39,648 bases of DNA from Streptomyces viridochromogenes. Lineage in GTDB: Bacteria > Actinomycetota > Actinomycetes > Streptomycetales > Streptomycetaceae. Location of the stretch: positions 1-39,648 of the forward strand of contig NZ_LGUR01000251.1 in NCBI RefSeq assembly GCF_001270495.1, written 5' to 3'. The position numbers were made by a program, and so were the translations under genes. The notes under the pieces were generated by a model. The model searched no databases. It saw only the letters and a program-made list of their open reading frames with translations, and had not been told where the DNA came from. Of the stretch, positions 7,518-15,815 are shown in pieces (position 1 is the first letter of the stretch; each line of letters opens with the position of its first letter).

Positions 7518-8713
7518 GCGTAACTCCGCTCGACGGCGTGGGGGAGCGCGCCGCGCCGGTGCAGCCAGGCCACACCGCCCGCCGACGCCAGCCCGATGAC
7601 GGCGCAGCAGACCCACGGCAGCCCGTCCCCGGTGTCCATGGCCCAGCCGACGACGGCGTTGCCGACAGCGGCGGCGACCCCGGACACGACGTAGAAGATC
7701 CCGAAGTACGTGCCGGTCAGCTCGGATCGGCCGAAGCGCGGGATCAGCTCCATCACGAAGGGCGACGCGATCATGATTCCGAGGTAGAGCAGCAGCGTGC
7801 CCAGCAGAACGGGCACCGCACCCGTCCCGAAGGCCGGTGGCAGGAAGGCCAGCCCCATCACCGCGAGGCCCACGGCGATCCAACGCGATCTGCTGCCACG
7901 GGACTTGAGGCTCCTGGTGATCCTCAGCTGCAACGCCAGGTTGGCGACCGTGCCGACGAGGAAGACGAGGCCCGCCGCGCCGTCCCAGCCGGTGGCCTCG
8001 CGGGCGCCGTCGGGCAGCAGCAGATACAGCTGGTTCTCCAGGGTGAACATGCCGACCATGGCGAGCGCGAAGGCGAGGAAGGCCCGGTTGCCGAGCACCT
8101 CGCGCCAGTCCCCGAGGACACCGCTGTTGCCGCTGGGCTCGACCTTCCGCGCGGGCAGGACGAGCGCCTGCGCCACGGTGAGCACCGCGAAGATCCCGGC
8201 GGCGGTCAGCGCGGAGGTACGGAAGTCGACGAGGAGCAGCGCGCTGCCGAGCAGCGGCCCGATGAGCGCGCCTGTGGTCGCGAAGACGTTGAACAGCGCG
8301 AACGCCTCCGCCTTGCGCTCCCCCGACTCCTGTGCGAGGTACGCCCGCACGGCCGGGTTGAACAGCGCCCCCGCGAGTCCGCTGAGCACGGACGCGGCAA
8401 GCAGTACCGGCAGCCCGTCGCCCAGTGCGAACAGTCCGAAGCCGACGGTCCGCAGGGCGCACCCGGCGATGATCACGCCCCGCGCCCCGAGCCGGTCCGA
8501 GGCGGAGCCGCCGATGATGAACAGGCCCTGCTGGCTGAGGTTGCGGACACCGAGGACGATTCCGACGACGGCCGCCGACATGCCCAGGTTCTCGCCGAGG
8601 TGCGTGGCGAGGTACGGGATGAGGAGGTAGAAGCCGGTGTTGACGCCGAGCTGGTTGACGAGCAGGAGCTGGACGGCGAGCGGGAAGCCCCGCATCTCAC
8701 GCCACGTCTTCAT
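7514..8713 (-). CDS. MFS transporter, probable metallophore exporter
   Basis: This 399-residue protein has twelve predicted hydrophobic segments and the MFS motif A-like loop SASDRLGARGVI between helices 2 and 3, so it is a major facilitator of the drug/small-molecule exporter type. The start at 8713 is supported by a GAGGAGG ribosome site nine bases upstream, and the gene overlaps the epimerase end by 17 bases. In staphylopine and siderophore loci an MFS protein (CntE, SbnD) exports the chelator while an ABC system returns the loaded form; the same pairing is seen here. The direction of transport is inferred from context. Confidence 0.87.
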   Translation of the reverse strand: MKTWREMRGFPLAVQLLLVNQLGVNTGFYLLIPYLATHLGENLGMSAAVVGIVLGVRNLSQQGLFIIGGSASDRLGARGVIIAGCALRTVGFGLFALGDGLPVLLAASVLSGLAGALFNPAVRAYLAQESGERKAEAFALFNVFATTGALIGPLLGSALLLVDFRTSALTAAGIFAVLTVAQALVLPARKVEPSGNSGVLGDWREVLGNRAFLAFALAMVGMFTLENQLYLLLPDGAREATGWDGAAGLVFLVGTVANLALQLRITRSLKSRGSRSRWIAVGLAVMGLAFLPPAFGTGAVPVLLGTLLLYLGIMIASPFVMELIPRFGRSELTGTYFGIFYVVSGVAAAVGNAVVGWAMDTGDGLPWVCCAVIGLASAGGVAWLHRRGALPHAVERSYA

Positions 8714-9734
8714 ACGCCGTCACCTCCTCGACGCCCAGGCCGGGCCGTGAACTGGTGCTTACGGTGCCGTCCGCGCCGCCGATCCCCGTCCACGGGTCGT
8801 GCGCGAGCAGCAGATGCCCGTCCAGGTCGACCCAGCGGGCGCGGTCGGCGAGGTGGACGGCGGGCGCGATGCCGAGGCTGCTGGCGGTGAGGCAGCCGAG
8901 CATCAGCTCCGTCCCGCTGCCCTCGATCAACTCCGCGATCCGCAGGGCCGCCCGGACTCCCCCGCACTTGGCGAGCTTGACGTTGACGCCGTGGACACGC
9001 CCGGCCAGCCGCCGTACGTCCTCCACACTGACCGCGTCCTCGTCGGCGATGACCGGCAGCGGCGACTTCTCGGCGAGGGCGCCCAGTGCGTCCGGGTCAC
9101 CGGGCGGCAGCGGCTGTTCGACGGCCTCGACGCCGAGCTCGGCGAACCGGGGCAGCAGGCGTTCGGCCTCCGCGACGCTCCAGGCGCCGTTCGGGTCCAG
9201 CAGCAGCCGCACGCGGGGCGCCGCGTCACGGATGACCCGCACGCGCTCGACGTCGTCCTCGGCGTCGGACGAGCCCGCCTTCACCTTGACGACGCCGAAC
9301 CCGCTCGCGGCGAGGCGCCGGGCCTCGCCGGCCGCGTGGGCGAGCGAGGTGATGCCGATGGTGCGTGCGGTGGCGGCACCCAACGGCGCCGGAGTGCCCA
9401 GTAGGCGGTGGACGGGCACACCGTCCCGTTTGCCGACGAGGTCCAGCAGCGCGGACTCTACGGCGGCGGTGACGGCGGGCGGCGCGGCAAGGGAGGGCAG
9501 GGCCTCCAGCGCGCTCTCGGGATCGGCGAACCGTTCCAGGCCGACCGCCGAGATCAGCCGGACGAGCGTGTCGGCGTCCAGTCCGTAGTACACGCTGCTG
9601 ACGGCCTCGCCGTATCCGGTCACTCCGTCGTGCTCGACGCCGAGCCACACGGCGTCGCGGGCGGTCATGGTGGAGCGGGAGATGCGCAGCGGCTCGGCGA
9701 GTTCGAGACGTACGGTGCGCAGGCGGGCCTTCAT
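8697..9734 (-). CDS. Dipeptide epimerase, enolase superfamily (muconate-lactonizing subgroup)
   Basis: This 345-residue protein keeps the catalytic pattern of L-Ala-D/L-Glu-type dipeptide epimerases. It has a KVKAG strand with the first catalytic Lys (near residue 156), metal ligands in LLLDPNG, EQPL and ADEDA, the second catalytic Lys in VKLAKCGG, and near the end DLDGH, the D-x-D element that in these epimerases holds the dipeptide amino group. The enzyme would invert a stereocentre in a dipeptide or N-acyl amino acid through an enolate intermediate stabilised by Mg2+. Its start overlaps the PLP gene stop by ATGA. Sitting between an ATP-grasp ligase and an exporter, it probably tailors the operon's product rather than recycling murein. 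Confidence 0.88.
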   Translation of the reverse strand: MKARLRTVRLELAEPLRISRSTMTARDAVWLGVEHDGVTGYGEAVSSVYYGLDADTLVRLISAVGLERFADPESALEALPSLAAPPAVTAAVESALLDLVGKRDGVPVHRLLGTPAPLGAATARTIGITSLAHAAGEARRLAASGFGVVKVKAGSSDAEDDVERVRVIRDAAPRVRLLLDPNGAWSVAEAERLLPRFAELGVEAVEQPLPPGDPDALGALAEKSPLPVIADEDAVSVEDVRRLAGRVHGVNVKLAKCGGVRAALRIAELIEGSGTELMLGCLTASSLGIAPAVHLADRARWVDLDGHLLLAHDPWTGIGGADGTVSTSSRPGLGVEEVTAYEDVA

Positions 9735-10807
9735 CGGGTCCTTTCGGGAGAGAGGGGATCGGCGACCCGCGCACATCGCACCCACCCGTTCGCCTCGGCG
9801 GCGTACGGGTGCGGAATCTCCACGGGCCGGGTGGCGGCGCCGGCGAGGTCGAGGCCGTGGGCGGTGAGGAAGTCGTCGTCGAAGACGGTGCCGAGGTAGC
9901 GGTGCGGCCCGTCGGGGAACACGGTGGCGACGACCGCCCCCGGGTGCACGCGGGCCGCCCAGGCGGCGACCCGCGCGACGGCACCGGTGCTCCAGCCGCC
10001 GCTGACGAAGCTGCCCCGGGCGAGCCTTCGGCAGCTGTCGACGGCCTCGGCGGGGCCGATCCAGTGGACCTCGTCGAAGGCGTCGTAGGCGACGTTGCGC
10101 GGGTGGATGCTGCTTCCGAGGCCGCGCATCAGACGGGGGCGGGCGGGCTGGCCGAAGATCGTGGAACCGGTGGCGTCGACGCCGATGAGCCGGAGCCCCG
10201 GCCAGTGCCGGCGCAGCGGGCCGATGATTCCGGCGCTGTGGCCGCCGGTGCCGACGCTGCACACCAGGATGTCCAAGTGGTCGAGCTGGACGCCGAGTTC
10301 GGCGGCCAGCGAGGCGTAGCCCGCCGTGTTGTCGGGGTTGTTGTACTGGTCGGGCCAGTAGGCGCCGGGCAGCTCGGCGAGCAGTTCACGCAGTCGGCCG
10401 ATGCGGGCGGCCTGCCAGCCGCCCTGCGGCGCGGGCCGGTCGACGAGCTCCAGACGGACGCCGTGTGCCCGGAGCAACTGCCGCATGGACGGCTCCAGTT
10501 CGCTGTCGCCGACCAGCACGACGGGATGGCCGAGCGCCTGTCCGGCGAAGGCGAGCCCGATGCCGAGGGTGCCGGAGGTGGACTCCACCACCGGAGCGCC
10601 GGGCCGCAGCTCACCTCGCTCACGCGCCCCGAGCAGCATCGACACGGCGGCCCGTGCCTTCATGCCGCCCGCCGCGAGCCCTTCGAGCTTGGCCCAGAAT
10701 CCGGGGTGGGGGTTCGGCAGGTCGGCGGTGACCCGGACGACGGGCGTCCGGCCGAGCAGCGTGAGCAACTCCGGGCGGGCGGTGGGACGTACGGCGATGG
10801 TGGTCAT
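9731..10807 (-). CDS. PLP-dependent cysteine synthase/SbnA-like beta-replacement enzyme
   Basis: This 358-residue protein is a fold-type II PLP enzyme of the CysK/CBS/SbnA group. Visible are the cofactor Lys50 in GGMKARAA (the family usually has GSVKDR), the substrate loop ESTSGTLGIGLA, the phosphate-binding GTGGHSAG, and a C-terminal VFPDGPHRYLGTV strand like those of O-acetylserine sulfhydrylases. The altered residues around the lysine argue against ordinary cysteine synthesis and for a specialised nucleophile. SbnA joins O-phosphoserine with glutamate to make a diaminopropionate precursor, and similar chemistry is proposed here. No SbnB-like dehydrogenase partner is present. The gene is locked between DUF364 and epimerase genes by ATGA overlaps. 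Assignment to the fold is firm; the substrate is unknown. Confidence 0.88.
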   Translation of the reverse strand: MTTIAVRPTARPELLTLLGRTPVVRVTADLPNPHPGFWAKLEGLAAGGMKARAAVSMLLGARERGELRPGAPVVESTSGTLGIGLAFAGQALGHPVVLVGDSELEPSMRQLLRAHGVRLELVDRPAPQGGWQAARIGRLRELLAELPGAYWPDQYNNPDNTAGYASLAAELGVQLDHLDILVCSVGTGGHSAGIIGPLRRHWPGLRLIGVDATGSTIFGQPARPRLMRGLGSSIHPRNVAYDAFDEVHWIGPAEAVDSCRRLARGSFVSGGWSTGAVARVAAWAARVHPGAVVATVFPDGPHRYLGTVFDDDFLTAHGLDLAGAATRPVEIPHPYAAEANGWVRCARVADPLSPERTR

Positions 10808-11649
10808 CGCTCACCGCCGGGGGCGCTGTACCGGTGGACGACGCCTGGCCCGCCGTCGAGCCAGAAGAAGGGGTACGGCTCCGCGCACACCGCGCTCACG
10901 CCGTGACCCAGGAAGCGGGGCAGTACCGCGCTGCCGGTCTGCGCGAACACCACCAGCTGCTTGCCGTGCCGCAACGCGTGCTCGCGCAGGGGCTCGAAGC
11001 TGCCGTTGCCCAGGGTCATCCCGGACACCAGCAGCGCATCACAGCTCTCGGCCGCGGTGAGCGCGTCCACGACCACCGGCTCTCCCCACTCCGTCAGGCC
11101 GCCCTTGAGGTCGCACGGGACGTAGCCGAGCCCGCGGGAACGCAGCGCCGCCAGCAGGGAGTTGACGACTCCGACCACCAGCACCGTGCTGTCGGCCGGC
11201 AGGTCCAGCAGTTCCACCACGGCCCTCGCCCTGGTCGTGGACTTCTCCAGCGACGACCCGGCCGGCAGCGCGACCGGCTGGGCCCCGTGGTCGGGTGTGT
11301 GCGGGGTGACGTGCATCAGGTAGGCGTCCAGGGCGGCGACCCGCACCGCCGTCAGCGGGTGCTCCAGCAGCCGGGCCACGTCGGCGCCCACGCAGTCGTC
11401 GAGCGCGCCGTCCGGCAGTTCCCCGGGTTCGACCGCGCACGATCCGACGGCCTCGGCGAGGCGCAGGCTGAGGACCTCGTTGCGGTAGCCGGTGCCGCGC
11501 CCGTCGTGCCGTACGGCCTGCCGGGTGGTGAAGGCGACGGCGATGCGCTGGGTGCGGGGATCGGGGCCGAGGGCGCCCGCGCGGACCTGGGCGACGAGAT
11601 CGTCGTACGTCCGGCAGGGCGCCGTCGGCGAGGCGCCGGGGGCGGTCAT
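10804..11649 (-). CDS. DUF4213/DUF364 putative metal-chelation protein
   Basis: This 281-residue protein has an N-terminal DUF4213-like part (about 20-130; enolase-N-like fold in the solved relative) and a Rossmann-like DUF364 part (about 135-270). The latter contains VLVVGVVNSLL, CDALLVSGMTLGNGSFEPL and the closing FAQTGSAVLPRFLGHGVSAV block characteristic of the family. DUF364 is annotated as a possible heavy-metal chelation domain on structural grounds; its biochemistry is not established. The ATG at 11649 overlaps the ATP-grasp stop, and its own stop overlaps the PLP gene start, both by ATGA. The stoichiometric coupling to biosynthetic genes suggests it acts in making, holding or demetallating the product. 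A long upstream in-frame extension is a shadow of the ATP-grasp gene. Confidence 0.75.
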   Translation of the reverse strand: MTAPGASPTAPCRTYDDLVAQVRAGALGPDPRTQRIAVAFTTRQAVRHDGRGTGYRNEVLSLRLAEAVGSCAVEPGELPDGALDDCVGADVARLLEHPLTAVRVAALDAYLMHVTPHTPDHGAQPVALPAGSSLEKSTTRARAVVELLDLPADSTVLVVGVVNSLLAALRSRGLGYVPCDLKGGLTEWGEPVVVDALTAAESCDALLVSGMTLGNGSFEPLREHALRHGKQLVVFAQTGSAVLPRFLGHGVSAVCAEPYPFFWLDGGPGVVHRYSAPGGER

Positions 11650-12902
11650 CGGATCACCATCCCCGCGCGCAGCCCGGCCAGCAGGCCCTCGACGCGGTCG
11701 CGGGCGCCGGGCCCGTCGGGGTCGCCGGCCATGACGTGGCCCAGGTACTCGTTGTTGCTGCCCGCCGCCTTCACGGCCTTGCCGGGTTCGGCGAGCGTCA
11801 CCTCCAACACACCTGGCTCGTCGGCCAGTTGACCGGCGTCCAGCGCTTCGAGCGTGCCCGTGCGGTCGGGGACGAGGAAGCCGACGGCGGCACTGCGCAG
11901 CCCGGTGTCCGTGTGCCGGAGGTCGGGCCTGCGGCCGAGGGCGACGTCCACGAAGGCGGCGGCGAGGTCGATGCCGGTGACATGGCGGACGAGCTCGGTG
12001 ATGCGGTTGCCGGCGGGCCGGGGGTTGACCTCGACCACGCGCGGCCCGCCGGAGGTCAGCTTGATCTCGGTGTGCGCCACGACCCCGTCCGTCAGCCCGA
12101 GGGCCTTGAGCGCGCCGAGCGCGGTCTGCTCGGCGGCGTCGAGGTCGGCGAGCGACAGGGCGGCGGGGAACATGTGGCCGGTCTCGATGAAGGCGGGCGC
12201 TCCGCCGATGCTCTTGTCGGTGACGCCGACCATGTGCACGGCGCCCGCGTACGACACGGTCTCGACGCTCACCTCGGGGCCGTCCAGAAGCTCTTCGAGG
12301 AGGACGGCGGGGGTGCGGCGCTGGCCGCGGGCGTTGACCGGGAAGTCGGCCAACGCCCGGACCAGTTCGGCGAGTTGGGCCTCGTCGTCGACGCGGCGCA
12401 CATACATGCCCGCGCACAGGTCGACCGGTTTGGCGACGAGCGGGTAGCCGATCTCCTGCGCTGCCCGCGCGAGGTCGGCCCATTCCTCGTGCACGGCGAA
12501 GCGCGGTCCGGGCAGGCCGGCGTCGGCGAGGACCCGGCGGGTGGCGTCCTTGCGGCAGGCGTTCTCCACCGCCTCGGGGCCGGGGCCGGGCAGGCCGAGG
12601 TGCCCGGCGATGCGAGCCACCGTCGGCAGGTAGTAGTCGCAGGAGGTGATCACCCCGTCGAAGGCCAGCACCGAGTGCAGCCGCGCCACCTCGGGCAGCA
12701 GGGCGTCGAGGTCGTTGGTGTCGGTCGTGATCACGTTGCGGGCGCCGAGCAGCGGATGTGCGGTCCCCTCGGGCGCCGAGCGCAGGTAGTGATGCAGGTC
12801 ACGGGTGAGGAAGGTGAACTCGTGTCCGCCCTCCCGGATCGCCCGTGGCAGCAGCCTGCTCATCGACCCGACCCAGCTCTCTACCACCAGCAGATGAGCC
12901 AC
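11646..12902 (-). CDS. ATP-grasp carboxylate-amine ligase
   Basis: This 418-residue protein has a pre-ATP-grasp Rossmann-like N-terminus (about 1-100), the ATP-binding strand PLVAKPVD near residue 160, and the catalytic Mg2+/ATP block HTEIKLTSGG-PRVVEVNPRPAGNRI near residue 285. The C-terminal part resembles the biotin-carboxylase-C-like cap. The family couples a carboxylate to an amine through an acyl phosphate; relatives make dipeptides or amide-linked natural products. It is the first gene of the operon: GTG start at 12902 with GGGGAG just upstream, 93 bases from the Zur-like box. It would build the amide bond that the downstream dipeptide epimerase then acts on. Substrates cannot be named. 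Confidence 0.87.
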   Translation of the reverse strand: MAHLLVVESWVGSMSRLLPRAIREGGHEFTFLTRDLHHYLRSAPEGTAHPLLGARNVITTDTNDLDALLPEVARLHSVLAFDGVITSCDYYLPTVARIAGHLGLPGPGPEAVENACRKDATRRVLADAGLPGPRFAVHEEWADLARAAQEIGYPLVAKPVDLCAGMYVRRVDDEAQLAELVRALADFPVNARGQRRTPAVLLEELLDGPEVSVETVSYAGAVHMVGVTDKSIGGAPAFIETGHMFPAALSLADLDAAEQTALGALKALGLTDGVVAHTEIKLTSGGPRVVEVNPRPAGNRITELVRHVTGIDLAAAFVDVALGRRPDLRHTDTGLRSAAVGFLVPDRTGTLEALDAGQLADEPGVLEVTLAEPGKAVKAAGSNNEYLGHVMAGDPDGPGARDRVEGLLAGLRAGMVIR

Positions 12903-12994
12903 AACTCCCCTTTTCGTGCCGTGAGTTCAGACGCCAAGGCAGCCCGGGGTGCCCCTCGGTCGGAGGGGTGCCGGACTTGACGCGCACACGTTAG

Positions 12995-13009
12995 CGATAA
13001 TCATTTTCA
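12995..13009 (-). promoter_or_regulatory. Zur-type zinc box
   Basis: Read on the minus strand this is TGAAAATGATTATCG, an imperfect palindrome that closely matches the actinobacterial Zur box TGAAAATGATTTTCA (13 of 15 positions). It lies in the divergent region, 93 bases before the GTG of the ATP-grasp gene and 31 bases before the GTG of the S33 peptidase, so it could repress both directions when zinc is ample. The related Fur-box pattern of enterics looks similar, but iron genes in Streptomyces use the different DmdR box seen at 939. Found by eye. Confidence 0.78.
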
Positions 13010-13039
13010 TTTGCTACCCCGTTCTTACCCAACCTGGGA

Positions 13040-14566
13040 GTGACCGTGTCCGCCCCACCCCGTCCCACCGCTCTGCTGTGCGCCCTCGTGGCCGCGGCCG
13101 CCCTGATCCCCACCGCCGCCCCCGCCCGGGCGACGGCCGCCCCCGGAGACCTCGCCTTCGGCGCCTGCCCGGAGTCCGTACCGGCGCCGCCCGCGCCGGA
13201 CCGCGTGGAATGCGCGCGCCTCACCGTGCCCCTCGACTGGCGGCACCCGTCCTCCGGGCCGCGCATCGAGATCGCCGTCTCCCGCGTCCCCGCCTCCGGC
13301 ACCCCGGCCGAGCGGCGCGGCATCCTGCTGGTCAACCCGGGCGGCCCGGGCGGCTCCGGGCTCCCCTACGCGGTGACCAAGCGCGCCAAACTCCCGGAGC
13401 GGGTGCGGCGTTCGTACGACGTCATCGGCTTCGACCCGCGCGGCGTCGGCCGCAGCACGCCGGTCGACTGCGGTGCGATGGGCGGCCTGTTCGCCGCTCC
13501 GGGCGCGGACCCGGTGCCGATGGGCCCGCGCGCCGAACGGGCGTACCTCACCGCACAGCGCCGTATGGCCGACGACTGCGCGAAGGGCGCTGGCCCGGCG
13601 GTGCCGCCGTACCTGTCCACCGAGCAGACGGCGTACGACATGGACGCGATCCGCGCCGCCCTCGGCGAGCCCCGGACCGGCTTCCTCGGCGTCTCGTACG
13701 GCACCTACCTGGGCGCGGCCTACGCGGCGCACTTCCCGCACCGGGTGGGCCGCATGGTGCTGGACAGCGTGGTCGGGCCCTGGGACTGGTACGACTTCGA
13801 CGTGGTCCAGAGCCGGGCCATGCTGCGCGCCCGCGACACGTTCCTCGCCTGGACCGCCGCGCACGAGGAGCGCTTCGGGCTGGGCGGCGGCACGGATGCC
13901 GTACGGCGGTCGTATCTGCGCGTACGCCAGGACCTCGCCGCCCGCCCGGTGGACGGCTTCGGCCCGGCGGAGTTCGACCGCGCCGTCTACCGCGCCCTCG
14001 GCCGCACCGAACGCTGGGCGGGACTCGCCGACGGGCTGCGCACCTACCTGACGGACGGGACCGTGGCCGGCCTGCGCCCCGCGGCCGCCTTCGACAGCCC
14101 GGAAAACCGCAACTACGAGGCGGCCAACCGGATCGTGAAGTGTGCGGACGGTCCGGGTCCGGCGCCGCGCGAGGTCGTGGCGGACATCCGCCGCATCCGG
14201 CGGCTCGACCCGCAGCCGATCCTGACCGGCCTGGAGGCCTCGGCCTGCGCGTACTGGCACCACCGCCCCGCCCGTCGCACCCCGCTCGGCAGCCCGGACG
14301 CCCCGCCGGTCCTGCTGGTCGCCTCCGCACACGACCCGGTGACCCCGATCGAGGGCGCCCGCCGACTGCGGGAGGTACTGCCCGGCTCCCGTCTGGTGAC
14401 CCTCGACCACGACTACTCGCACGGCGTGTTCGCGAGCCGGGGCAACACCTGCGTGGACGGGGCGGTGGCCGCCTACCTCGTCGACGGCACGGTGCCCGCG
14501 GCCGATGTGCGCTGCTCCGGTCCGGGACTGCCGGTCCCGACGGCGACGGCCGCTCCGTCCGGCTGA
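13040..14566 (+). CDS. Secreted alpha/beta-hydrolase peptidase, S33 tripeptidyl-aminopeptidase-like
   Basis: This 508-residue protein has an N-terminal secretion signal (hydrophobic LLCALVAAAALI followed by Ala-x-Ala sites near residue 35), an alpha/beta-hydrolase fold with the oxyanion segment LVNPGGPGGSG near 100, the nucleophile elbow GVSYGTYLG (Ser near 218), and the TAP-like C-terminal domain with AHDPVTP (Asp) and DYSHGVF (His). It resembles the Streptomyces SlpD/SlpE/tripeptidyl aminopeptidase group, which remove short N-terminal peptides outside the cell. Two GTG codons (13040, 13046) are possible; the first is used here. It is divergent from the zinc operon and the Zur-type box lies in its promoter region, so it may be zinc-responsive; otherwise the location is coincidental. 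Confidence 0.88.
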   Translation: MTVSAPPRPTALLCALVAAAALIPTAAPARATAAPGDLAFGACPESVPAPPAPDRVECARLTVPLDWRHPSSGPRIEIAVSRVPASGTPAERRGILLVNPGGPGGSGLPYAVTKRAKLPERVRRSYDVIGFDPRGVGRSTPVDCGAMGGLFAAPGADPVPMGPRAERAYLTAQRRMADDCAKGAGPAVPPYLSTEQTAYDMDAIRAALGEPRTGFLGVSYGTYLGAAYAAHFPHRVGRMVLDSVVGPWDWYDFDVVQSRAMLRARDTFLAWTAAHEERFGLGGGTDAVRRSYLRVRQDLAARPVDGFGPAEFDRAVYRALGRTERWAGLADGLRTYLTDGTVAGLRPAAAFDSPENRNYEAANRIVKCADGPGPAPREVVADIRRIRRLDPQPILTGLEASACAYWHHRPARRTPLGSPDAPPVLLVASAHDPVTPIEGARRLREVLPGSRLVTLDHDYSHGVFASRGNTCVDGAVAAYLVDGTVPAADVRCSGPGLPVPTATAAPSG

Positions 14567-14655
14567 TCTTGCCGTTGGGGGTGCCCTCGGCCTGTTCCGG
14601 CTCGACCGTCTCGACGGGCAGGCCGTCCAGGCCGAGGCGCGGGATACTTGGCCGC

Positions 14656-15696
14656 ATGCGGTTCCCGCGGTGCGTGGCCCGGGCCGGCGCCGGGCTGGTG
14701 CTGGTGGTCGCCGTCGGCTGCACCGGAGGCGGCGACGAGGCGGGGCGTACGGAGCCGCCGGCGTCGAGCCGTGCGGGCGCCGGTACGCCGAGCGCGACGC
14801 CCACCGCCACCCCCTCCCCCACACCCGCCGACCCCGTCTCCCTCCCGGCGCTGATCCAGCGCGAGCACCACGGCTCCGGTCTCCGGCTCGGTGCCGTACG
14901 CCTGCGCACCGACGCCTACACGCAGTACGCCGTCACCTACCGGTCCAACGGGCTGACCATCTCCGGGATCATGAACGTCCCCCGGGGCGAGGGCCCCTTC
15001 CCGGCGCTGGTCCTGGCGCACGGCTATATCGATCCGGACGTGTACACGACCGGTCGGGGCATGCCGCGGGAGCAGGACCTCCTCGCCCGCGAGGGCTATG
15101 TCGTCCTCCACACCGACTACCGCAACCACGCGGGCTCCGACGACGACCCCGACAACGACGTCAACCTGCGGCTCGGCTACACCGAGGACGTCATCACCGC
15201 CGTACAGGCCCTCCGGTCCGCCGCCCGGCCGAACGTGGACGACGACCGGATCGGGCTGCTGGGACGGTCGATGGGCGGTGGGGTCGTGTACAACGCGCTG
15301 GTGGTGGCGCCCGGCCTCGTCGACGCCGCCGTGGTCTTCGCGCCGGTCAGCTCGCGCCCGGAGGAGAACATCGACCGGTTCCAGCGGCCCGAAGGGGACC
15401 CGCTCGTCGCGGAGATCGAGGCCGCGCACGGCACCCCCGAGGAGAACCCCGAGTTCTGGCGCCAGGTCTCGCCGGTCACCTATGTCGACCGGGTCACCGA
15501 GCCTTTGCTGGTCCACCACGGCACCGCCGACGACACCTGCCCCCTGGCCTGGTCGAGGAGCACCGTCGCCGCGTTCGAGGCGGCCGGGAAGGATGTGGAG
15601 CTGCGGACGTACGCGGGCGAGGGGCACACCTTCGGGCCGCGGTGGCCGGACTCCATGGACGCCACGACGGCGTTCTTCGAGCGTCATCTGGGTTGA
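14656..15696 (+). CDS. Lipoprotein alpha/beta hydrolase (prolyl-oligopeptidase/DLH type)
   Basis: This 346-residue protein begins with a lipoprotein signal ending in a lipobox-like VAVGC (Cys about 22), then a Ser/Thr/Pro-rich linker (about 30-58) and an alpha/beta-hydrolase domain of the S9/dienelactone-hydrolase group. The catalytic triad is visible: Ser in GRSMGGG near 212, Asp in HGTADDTCP, His in GEGHTFG near the end. It should be an anchored extracellular esterase or peptidase of unknown substrate. The ATG at 14656 is preceded by GATACT at 14643-14648, a possible -10 box, which would make the transcript very short-leadered. The 89-base gap to the previous gene holds no other clear signal. 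Confidence 0.85.
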   Translation: MRFPRCVARAGAGLVLVVAVGCTGGGDEAGRTEPPASSRAGAGTPSATPTATPSPTPADPVSLPALIQREHHGSGLRLGAVRLRTDAYTQYAVTYRSNGLTISGIMNVPRGEGPFPALVLAHGYIDPDVYTTGRGMPREQDLLAREGYVVLHTDYRNHAGSDDDPDNDVNLRLGYTEDVITAVQALRSAARPNVDDDRIGLLGRSMGGGVVYNALVVAPGLVDAAVVFAPVSSRPEENIDRFQRPEGDPLVAEIEAAHGTPEENPEFWRQVSPVTYVDRVTEPLLVHHGTADDTCPLAWSRSTVAAFEAAGKDVELRTYAGEGHTFGPRWPDSMDATTAFFERHLG

Positions 15697-15815
15697 GCGC
15701 CCGTTTGTGACGCACCACGCACAGCCCGCCGTAAGTTTTTCCCCGCGGCGGTGATTGTTTCGCGCGTCCCGTCCGTACCTCCTGGAGTACTGAGCCGTTC
15801 ATCTCTGGAGGCACG

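Noticed and set aside
12995..13009. Fur or DmdR iron box
   Set aside because: It does not match TTAGGTTAGG..., the iron box used at 939; the Zur consensus fits better.
13025..14824. Minus-strand frame opposite the S33 peptidase
   Set aside because: No domain or ribosome site; the plus strand shows signal peptide and catalytic triad.
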